A DNA stretch of 16,955 nucleotides from an uncultured Prevotella sp. (GTDB taxonomy: Bacteria; Bacteroidota; Bacteroidia; Bacteroidales; Bacteroidaceae), in the NCBI GenBank assembly GCA_937916405.1, contig CALFUF010000003.1, positions 1-16,955 of the forward strand, read 5' to 3'. A model generated the notes under the pieces. That model saw only the letters and a program-made list of their open reading frames with translations. It ran no database searches and was not told the origin of the DNA. A program made the position numbers and the translations under genes. The stretch's first letter is position 1. Each line of letters opens with the position of its first letter. This document shows positions 1 through 5,991 of this stretch, one piece after another.

Positions 1-1281
1 ACCGAGACCGAAGAACTTACACTCCTGTGTTGACTTACCACCGAGGGCAATCTCCTCAACGATAGGCAGAGAGAGATTTGTAACATCATCAACGATACCT
101 ACGGTGAAGTGGTTCTTAGGCTGTGGCAGCTCAAGGTTGTTGAATACAGATATAATCTTGGCAGGAGTGATGTCTGATGAGCCGAGACCATATCGACCGC
201 CAACGATGAGAGGATGGTTCTCTACGTCATAGTAAGCAGACTTCACGTCAAGGTACAGAGGCTCACCCTCAGCACCCGGCTCCTTGGTACGGTCAAGCAC
301 GGCAATCTTCTTGCAGGTTGCAGGAACAGCGGCCACCAGGTGCTTAACAGAGAACGGACGATAGAGGTGAACATTAACCATACCTACCTTCTTACCCTGA
401 GATACGAGGTAGTCGATAGCCTCTTTGGCAGCCTCGCAGGCAGAGCCCATGAGGATGATTACGTTCTCCGCGTCCTTAGCGCCATAGTAGTTGAAGAGGT
501 GGTACTCACGGCCAGTGATCTCAGAGATCTTCTGACAGTACTTCTCTACTACCTCCGGTATAGCGTCATAGTATGCGTTACAAGCCTCACGGTGTGTGAA
601 GAATGTCTCCGGGTTCTCAGCAGTACCACGAGTTACAGGACGCTCAGGGGTAAGGGCGCGGTTGCGGAAGTCCTCAACAAACTCCTGTGGAGTGATGGCC
701 TTGATATCCTCCATATCCATCACCTCAATCTTATGATACTCGTGAGAGGTACGGAAACCATCGAAGAAGTTGATGAAAGGAACCTTTGTCTCAAGAGTAG
801 CGAGGTGAGGAACGGCAGTAAGGTCCATAACCTCCTGAACAGAGCTTGAGGCAAACATAGCGAAACCAGTCTGACGGCAAGCCATCACATCCTGATGGTC
901 ACCGAAGATACAGAGAGAGTGAGAAGCCAGCGTACGGGCGGAAACGTCGAATACGCATGGGAGCAGCTCACCAGCAATCTTGTACATGTTAGGAATCATC
1001 AGCAACAGACCCTGAGAAGCAGTGAATGTTGTGGTGAGGGCACCAGCCTGCAAAGAACCGTGAACGGCACCAGCGGCACCAGCCTCAGACTGCATTTCCT
1101 GAACACTGACGGTCTGTCCCCACAGGTTCTTACGACCACGGGCAGCCCACTCGTCAACATGCTCCGCCATAGGAGATGACGGGGTGATGGGGTAGATAGC
1201 AGCTACCTCCGAGAACATATAACTCACGTGAGCCGCAGCCTCGTTACCATCACAAGTGATAAACTTTTTTTCTTTTGCCAT
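1..1281 (-). CDS. nifJ: Pyruvate:ferredoxin (flavodoxin) oxidoreductase, N-terminal part (3' end outside window)
   Basis: Encodes the first 427 residues of PFOR, a cytoplasmic thiamine-diphosphate/Fe-S enzyme that converts pyruvate and CoA to acetyl-CoA and CO2 and reduces ferredoxin or flavodoxin in anaerobes. The translation opens MAKEKKFITCDGNEAAAHVS and carries the domain-I signature YPITPSSPMAEHVDEW (residues 30-45; Thr33 lies in the conserved pyruvate-binding loop), then WGQTVSVQEMQSEAGAAGA and ASQGLLLMIPNMYKIAGE, all typical of single-chain NifJ. Residues from about 260 on match the transketolase-C-like domain II. The family is about 1,180 residues long, so the catalytic, CoA and Fe-S domains lie beyond the left edge. 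The start is ATG at 1281-1279, where family similarity begins; no clear Shine-Dalgarno precedes it, as is usual in Bacteroidota. The neighbouring ATPase gene is co-oriented 55 bp upstream and looks unrelated. Only the fragment status is uncertain. Confidence 0.95.
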   Translation of the reverse strand, partial: MAKEKKFITCDGNEAAAHVSYMFSEVAAIYPITPSSPMAEHVDEWAARGRKNLWGQTVSVQEMQSEAGAAGAVHGSLQAGALTTTFTASQGLLLMIPNMYKIAGELLPCVFDVSARTLASHSLCIFGDHQDVMACRQTGFAMFASSSVQEVMDLTAVPHLATLETKVPFINFFDGFRTSHEYHKIEVMDMEDIKAITPQEFVEDFRNRALTPERPVTRGTAENPETFFTHREACNAYYDAIPEVVEKYCQKISEITGREYHLFNYYGAKDAENVIILMGSACEAAKEAIDYLVSQGKKVGMVNVHLYRPFSVKHLVAAVPATCKKIAVLDRTKEPGAEGEPLYLDVKSAYYDVENHPLIVGGRYGLGSSDITPAKIISVFNNLELPQPKNHFTVGIVDDVTNLSLPIVEEIALGGKSTQECKFFGLG

Positions 1282-1308
1282 TTGTTTAGTTAATTTAAGA
1301 ATAATAAT

Positions 1309-1329
1309 TTTCGATATTTCGATATTTCG
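1309..1329. repeat. Short direct repeat in the nifJ leader (TTTCGATA x 2.6)
   Basis: Two perfect 8-bp units TTTCGATA at 1309-1316 and 1317-1324, followed by a partial unit TTTCG at 1325-1329. It sits 28-48 bp upstream of the nifJ start codon, in the only 55 bp between nifJ and the ATPase stop. It could be a protein-binding site or simple low-complexity leader sequence. I found no good TAnnTTTG promoter match in this gap. Confidence 0.6.
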
Positions 1330-1336
1330 CTTTTGG

Positions 1337-2524
1337 TCAATATAGGAATCCCAATAACCATAAAGGTATCTGATTGTCCTTACCCACCTCCGTGTTATAA
1401 CGGGCATAGATGGTATCGGGTGCGTACCTTATTTTATTACGGGTATCAGCGTCGCAGATGCGGAACTTGATTTTCTCATCTACGATATAGATAGAGTCAC
1501 GGGTACCTTGGTTGACCTTATGGTCTTTCCAAAGGGAGTTGACGAAGAAGGTCTCCATGGCATCCTGCTTCTCCACATGAATGGGGTAGATAGCATAAAG
1601 CAGGTTGGAGTTGTGGAGCATCACCTTGGATGGCTTCTTGGGGAAGTCCTCGCCCACAGGGTAGATCATATTGAGCAGACGGGCATCTGTCAGGTACTTG
1701 ATATAGTTCATGACAGTGGCACGACTGGTCTCGATGTCCTTGGCGAGTTTGCTGACATTCGGTGCCTTTGGTCCCTGTTCGGCAAGCTCATAGAACAGTT
1801 TTTTGATCTTCGAGAGATACTTCAGCTCAATCTGCTTAATCAACAGGATATCCACCTCAGTCATCATATTCATCGTCTTCAGGAGATTCTCGCTGTAATT
1901 GCGGTGCTCTTGGAAGAAGGGATAGAAACCATGATGGATATAATCCTGGAAATACTTGTTGGGCGACACCTTCGGCAGAATCTGCTTGATGATGTGCTCG
2001 TGGTTGCGCAATATCTCATCGAGGGTGTAGGGCTTAAAGTCATTACCAGTCAACAGGTTGATGAACTCACGGAAAGAGAAGCCACGCAGGTTGTAACTCT
2101 TTACAATACCATTCAGCTCGGGGTTCTCCTCTTTCAGACGCATCACACTGGAACCAGTGAATACGATTTTAAGTCCAGGGTGCTCATCATAGCAACGACG
2201 CAACTCCTTCGACCAGTCGTTCTGCTTGAACACCTGATCGATCAACAGCACACGACCGCCTTTGTGGTAGAACTCCCCGGCAAAGTCGGCAATACCGCGC
2301 CCCTGAAAATAGAAGTTGTTCATGTTGATGTAGAGACATTGCTTATCCTGAATATAAAAATGCTCCTTCGCATACTGGAGCAGGAAGGTGGTCTTTCCGA
2401 CGCCTCTGGTACCCTTGATACCTATCATGCGGTCACTCCAGTTGATCTCATCCATCAGGGTGCGACGAACCGGGGCATTGACATGCTCAACCAAGTAACG
2501 ATGTGTACGGAAAAAAGCCTCCAT
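1337..2524 (-). CDS. AAA_14/DUF4143-type ATP-binding protein with Walker-B Glu replaced by Gln
   Basis: A 395-residue cytoplasmic P-loop ATPase of the AAA_14 + DUF4143 group common in Bacteroidota, whose cellular role is poorly known. Walker A is GTRGVGKTT (residues 38-46). The Walker-B strand is RVLLIDQVFK (91-100); the residue after Asp96 is Gln97, where relatives usually have Glu (DEVHK or DEIQ). A sensor-1-like FTGSS follows. The C-terminal half (from about residue 200) contains a winged-helix-like segment with LAKDIETSRATVMNYIKYL and a nuclease-like DUF4143 tail. I place the start at ATG 2524-2522; the codon just upstream is TTG, and extending to it adds one residue only. The gene is monocistronic by context: a consensus promoter lies 27 bp upstream and nifJ starts 55 bp downstream. 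No toxin, antitoxin or mobile element adjoins it, so no function is assigned. Confidence 0.85.
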   Translation of the reverse strand: MEAFFRTHRYLVEHVNAPVRRTLMDEINWSDRMIGIKGTRGVGKTTFLLQYAKEHFYIQDKQCLYINMNNFYFQGRGIADFAGEFYHKGGRVLLIDQVFKQNDWSKELRRCYDEHPGLKIVFTGSSVMRLKEENPELNGIVKSYNLRGFSFREFINLLTGNDFKPYTLDEILRNHEHIIKQILPKVSPNKYFQDYIHHGFYPFFQEHRNYSENLLKTMNMMTEVDILLIKQIELKYLSKIKKLFYELAEQGPKAPNVSKLAKDIETSRATVMNYIKYLTDARLLNMIYPVGEDFPKKPSKVMLHNSNLLYAIYPIHVEKQDAMETFFVNSLWKDHKVNQGTRDSIYIVDEKIKFRICDADTRNKIRYAPDTIYARYNTEVGKDNQIPLWLLGFLY

Positions 2525-2550
2525 CAATTAGATTTGTTTTAAAACAGATG

Positions 2551-2581
2551 CAAAGATAATACATTTCCGCCAAATTGCAAA
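2551..2581 (-). promoter_or_regulatory. Consensus Bacteroidota promoter of the ATPase gene
   Basis: On the minus strand, TTTG (2581-2578), an exact 19-nt spacer, then TATCTTTG (2558-2551). This matches the Bacteroides -33/-7 consensus (TTTG, 19-20 nt, TAnnTTTG) in every fixed base. The ATG at 2524 follows 26 bp after the -7 box, giving a leader of about 20 nt. It lies just downstream of the terminator of the preceding operon, so the ATPase is probably a separate transcription unit. Confidence 0.75.
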
Positions 2582-2628
2582 GCCGAGATTGCAAAATCTT
2601 GTGAAAAAGCATTATTTTTGTTCTATCT

Positions 2629-2660
2629 AAATAAGAAAAGGAGCCTTTGTGGCTCCCTTT
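2629..2660 (-). terminator. Rho-independent terminator after the five-gene signalling operon
   Basis: On the minus strand a 6-bp perfect stem GGAGCC/GGCTCC (2656-2651 with 2645-2640) encloses a 5-nt loop. The stem can extend past one mismatch by three A:T pairs, and it is followed by the T-rich run TTTTCTTATTT (2639-2629). It starts a few bases after the TAA stop of the TonB-dependent receptor gene (2665-2663). Confidence 0.75.
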
Positions 2661-2662
2661 CC

Positions 2663-5164
2663 TTAGAATTTGTATGCAATGCTGCCCATGAACCACAACC
2701 CTTTCTGAGGTATGGGTCCTGTCGACATACCGCTTTGTGTATATTTGTGATTGAAAAGGTTGTGGATATCGAAAGACAACTCCAAGTCCTTGATGGTATA
2801 GCGTGCCCCAAGGTTAACCAATAACCGAGCAGGATATTCATTCCTAACGGTGATTTCTTGTACCAAGTATGACATTTTCTTATCCATCTCATCCAACTCT
2901 TCTGCAATTTCTTCTGTCGGATTATTCACATATTCCTGATATAATTGCCCGTAATAACTGGCAAGATCAATAAAGGTTGAATAGTTGATAGGCTCCAGAT
3001 GATAGGTCTCCTGTTTGGAGGTAAGCGATAGATGCGTGTGCAACTCAAGATTTTTCAGGGGAGTTTTCCACGAGAAAATCGCATTAGCCATAAACTTTGG
3101 CATATTCAGTCCTCGGTCAAAATCCTTGCCATAGAGATTGTTCTTCTTGACATCCTGCCAGGTGGCATTGAAATGGATAGATAGTTTTCTGGTTTGATAA
3201 CTTCCAGAGAATTCCAATCCGTAAGCATTCATTTCGCCTGCGTTTTCGTGTTCTGAGAACATGAGGAATATCAGATCGTGGGCACGATTATAAAATGCAT
3301 TCAATTCGAAATTCAATCCCTTCGCCCATTCCACAGCGTTGAATGTCAGCTGCCAGGAGTGTAAAGATTCGGGATTAAGGTCCACCGTGATATTATCTTC
3401 ATTGAAATAATTTGCCAAAACGAGGTTTGTTTTACGATACAAATAAGGTGCATCGATAAACGATTTGGAGTAGCTGAGTTTCATGTTCCATTTCGGCTGC
3501 ATGTAAATCAGTGCTACACGTGGTGAGAACTCGCGGATATGCGAATTGTCGTAACGTTGTTTATAGTCAAAACGCAAACCAGCATTCAGAATGAAGCTCT
3601 TCCACTGATGCTTCAGTTGGACAAAGGTGTTTTGATTGGTTTCATGACCCTTTCCGTATTCTTGGATTTCACTGGCTTCAGGAAGCGTGTTAGCGTATTC
3701 GTAACCGAAAGTATATCGCACGTCGTCGAGAGTGAAATAGCTATACTCAATGCCGAATGACAAATTACCCTTGTGGTTTTTGTTGTTGACGTAGTTCCAA
3801 TCTCCTTGCAACTTCCCGCTAATGGTATGTTCTTGTCCATTGATGTAGCGGAAGATGCCCCCCTTATCGGTCAACAACTGCTGTACCTGCTTATTGAATG
3901 GCAACAGTGACAGTACGGAGGTCGTGGGCTCCTCAACAATAACTTGATAGTGAGTCAGGTCGCTATTGTCGTAGGCTATGCTACCTTTCAGCCACACCTT
4001 CCCGAGTTGATGACTGTAGCTTAAATCAGCATGGTGCGACAGAGTGGTATATCCAGGTCGTAATCCGTTGAAAGTTTTGTACTTGTCAATATTATAAGGC
4101 GAATAAAAGAACATCATGGTCATCGGAGCCTGAATCTGCGAGTACTGTGTATTGTAAAAGAAATTGAGGTTTTTGTATTTCAAAGACAGTCCCACGTCGT
4201 ATGAAGGCTTCTTGCCAATGCCGCCAATGGTGATATCTCCTGAATCGAAGTGCAGTCCGGTGTTCTCGCGGTCGATATAGCGCGTCTCGCCTTTTGCTCT
4301 GTAGATACTCCCCCATAGTAGGAAATCCACGTCAAAATAACGCTTACCAATCATGGCATCACCTCGCAATTGTCCATAGTTTCCAACACCGGCTTTCACC
4401 TTTACACCATCAACATCTGCACCTTGCCATGTGATGATATTGATAACACCTGTCAGCGACACACCACCGTAGAGTGACGATGCAGGGCCTCGCAACACCT
4501 CTATCTGTTTAATCTTCTCCAAACTGATACTGAAGTCCGGGGCAGCGATATTCGTACAATAGCTGTTCAGGCGATGACCATTGACCATGATGAGAATTTT
4601 CTCCTGACTGTTGCTATAAATACCACGCATCGCGATGTTGATGTCATCGTTACAGTCAATTATATGCATACCAGGCACGTAAGCAGCCAAAACCTCTTGA
4701 AGATTACAGCCTCCGCAGTTTTTAATCATATCGGCAGTAATCAAGGTTGTTGGCACAGGTACCTCATTCAGTGTCTCTGCCTGACTTGATGCCGTCGTAA
4801 TCGTAGCACTGCGTCCAGCCTTGATACGCTCCACCATATCAATAAAGCGCTGAGGATCATTGGCACTAGGACTGAAATAAGGATTCAATTGTAGTAAAAG
4901 CCTCGTTCTTTCCTCTGCCAGTTGCTCTTGGTCATTACCCAGACTACATAAAGCAAGCAACCTGTAGGCACTCTGACGGAGGTTGGTGGGGAATTTCTTC
5001 AGATTCTCCATCAATTCCTTCTCTGCCTCATCTATTCTACCGATATTATAGTTCTCCTCCGCATTATCATAGATGCTGCGCAACTGTTCGGACTCACTCT
5101 GGGCTAGAGCGGAAAAGGTACATCCTAATAATATAAATAAGGTGAAGATAGTTTTTCTCATCAT
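2663..5164 (-). CDS. TonB-dependent outer-membrane receptor with TPR-like N-terminal domain, last gene of signalling operon
   Basis: An 833-residue outer-membrane receptor. Residues 1-22 are a signal peptide (MMRKTIFTLFILLGCTFSALAQ). Residues 24-115 form an all-helical TPR-like domain (YDNAEENYNIGRIDEAEKEL, then SAYRLLALCSLG), in the place where Bacteroidota receptors more often carry a CarboxypepD_reg or STN domain. A plug domain follows (about 120-250: EVPVPTTLITADMIKN, AMRGIYSN, KQIEVLRGPASSLYGGVSLT, GVINIIT), then a beta-barrel ending in aromatic-rich GLWFMGSIAYKF with C-terminal Phe. Substrate is unknown, and there is no SusD gene nearby, which argues against a classical glycan SusC. The ATG at 5164 overlaps the TGA of the upstream kinase gene (ATGA), so translation is probably coupled. 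A lipobox-like LLGC occurs in the signal peptide, but the ALA-type cleavage site seems likelier. It may act as transporter, signal receptor or both; co-transcription with kinases suggests a sensory role. Confidence 0.9.
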   Translation of the reverse strand: MMRKTIFTLFILLGCTFSALAQSESEQLRSIYDNAEENYNIGRIDEAEKELMENLKKFPTNLRQSAYRLLALCSLGNDQEQLAEERTRLLLQLNPYFSPSANDPQRFIDMVERIKAGRSATITTASSQAETLNEVPVPTTLITADMIKNCGGCNLQEVLAAYVPGMHIIDCNDDINIAMRGIYSNSQEKILIMVNGHRLNSYCTNIAAPDFSISLEKIKQIEVLRGPASSLYGGVSLTGVINIITWQGADVDGVKVKAGVGNYGQLRGDAMIGKRYFDVDFLLWGSIYRAKGETRYIDRENTGLHFDSGDITIGGIGKKPSYDVGLSLKYKNLNFFYNTQYSQIQAPMTMMFFYSPYNIDKYKTFNGLRPGYTTLSHHADLSYSHQLGKVWLKGSIAYDNSDLTHYQVIVEEPTTSVLSLLPFNKQVQQLLTDKGGIFRYINGQEHTISGKLQGDWNYVNNKNHKGNLSFGIEYSYFTLDDVRYTFGYEYANTLPEASEIQEYGKGHETNQNTFVQLKHQWKSFILNAGLRFDYKQRYDNSHIREFSPRVALIYMQPKWNMKLSYSKSFIDAPYLYRKTNLVLANYFNEDNITVDLNPESLHSWQLTFNAVEWAKGLNFELNAFYNRAHDLIFLMFSEHENAGEMNAYGLEFSGSYQTRKLSIHFNATWQDVKKNNLYGKDFDRGLNMPKFMANAIFSWKTPLKNLELHTHLSLTSKQETYHLEPINYSTFIDLASYYGQLYQEYVNNPTEEIAEELDEMDKKMSYLVQEITVRNEYPARLLVNLGARYTIKDLELSFDIHNLFNHKYTQSGMSTGPIPQKGLWFMGSIAYKF

Positions 5165-5988
5165 TTCTTTACAGGTATAGTAATATGGAATGTTGTGCCC
5201 TGACCCTCTTGTGACTCAAATGCCAGCGTTCCCTCATGCTTGTTCTCGATGATATCCTTGGTAATCGCCATACCCAAACCAGTACCTTGCCCGGCAGGTT
5301 TAGTAGTAAAGAAGTTCTCATATAGGCGTTGCTTTACCTCCTCCGTCATACCTTCTCCGTTGTCCTCAATACTGATATGTAGTTTCCCTTCAGAGACAAA
5401 GACCTTCACACTGATAGCTGGTTTGAAGTCATCTCCTAATCGTTGTGATTTCTTCCATACCGTATAGCAAGCATTATTCATCAGGTTCAGGACGGCACGG
5501 CTTAAATCTTGTGGAATGACCATGATACGGGGTAAGTCTTCCTGATATTCCTCGTGAATACTGATATTGAAGTTTTTATAATTGGCACGCATGGCATGGT
5601 AGGAGAGCCATACATACTCTTTGACAATGTGGACGATATCTGAGGGGATATACTCGTTCTCCTTGCCTCTTGAAACGAGTAGGATACCTTGTATGATACT
5701 GATGGCACGCTCTCCGTGCTCCACGATTTTTGCAAGATTCTCTTTCAAGTCGGCAACAATATCTTCCACCTCTTCACGGTCTTCTTCCGGAAGGCTCTCT
5801 TCGTTGTCCTCTACAATCTCCGTCAGGTCCTTCAGCAATTTGTCAGACATCTTGCTGAAATTAATAACGAAATTCAGCGGGTTCTGTATCTCATGAGCGA
5901 TACCGGCACTTAGCATTCCTAAGGAAGCCAGTTTTTCCTGCTGCTTCAACTGCTGTTGTAAAGTGTCAATTTCTTTCTCCATAGCCAT
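5161..5988 (-). CDS. Short soluble sensor histidine kinase (HisKA-HATPase only)
   Basis: A 275-residue histidine kinase reduced to its catalytic core. Residues 4-22 form a short coiled-coil lead-in. The H-box is GIAHEIQNPLNFV with phosphoacceptor His32. A long acidic helical DHp hairpin spans about 40-107, the N-box is NLMNNACYTV (Asn172), the G1 box DNGEGM (Asp209), and the F/G2 region FFTTKPAGQGTGLGM (about 224-240). There is no signal peptide, membrane segment, PAS or other sensor domain, so it must be cytoplasmic and take its input from a partner. Its likely partner is the preceding gene product, whose kinase domain is a visible paralogue lacking the His; its likely receiver is the response-regulator phosphatase encoded first in the operon. 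It starts 3 bp after the stop of the propeller gene; MAMEKE offers a second Met at codon 3. All catalytic residues appear present. Confidence 0.92.
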   Translation of the reverse strand: MAMEKEIDTLQQQLKQQEKLASLGMLSAGIAHEIQNPLNFVINFSKMSDKLLKDLTEIVEDNEESLPEEDREEVEDIVADLKENLAKIVEHGERAISIIQGILLVSRGKENEYIPSDIVHIVKEYVWLSYHAMRANYKNFNISIHEEYQEDLPRIMVIPQDLSRAVLNLMNNACYTVWKKSQRLGDDFKPAISVKVFVSEGKLHISIEDNGEGMTEEVKQRLYENFFTTKPAGQGTGLGMAITKDIIENKHEGTLAFESQEGQGTTFHITIPVKK

Positions 5989-5991
5989 CTG

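Noticed and set aside
214..849. 211-codon open frame on the plus strand
   Set aside because: Antisense to nifJ, whose strong codon bias leaves the complementary frame open; no protein-like motifs.
1508..2542. 344-codon open frame on the plus strand
   Set aside because: It is exactly antisense to the ATPase gene, which has Walker motifs, a promoter and family similarity. The plus-strand translation is Leu/His/Ile-rich without recognisable motifs.
2663..5164. Sigma/anti-sigma transenvelope regulation (FecA-like)
   Set aside because: No STN domain on the receptor and no ECF sigma or FecR-type gene next to it; the partners present are kinases and a phosphatase.
5116..5164. Lipoprotein signal in the TonB receptor (LLGC at residues 12-15)
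   Set aside because: The motif falls inside a short hydrophobic core and a better signal-peptidase I site (SALAQ) follows directly; outer-membrane receptors normally use the latter.
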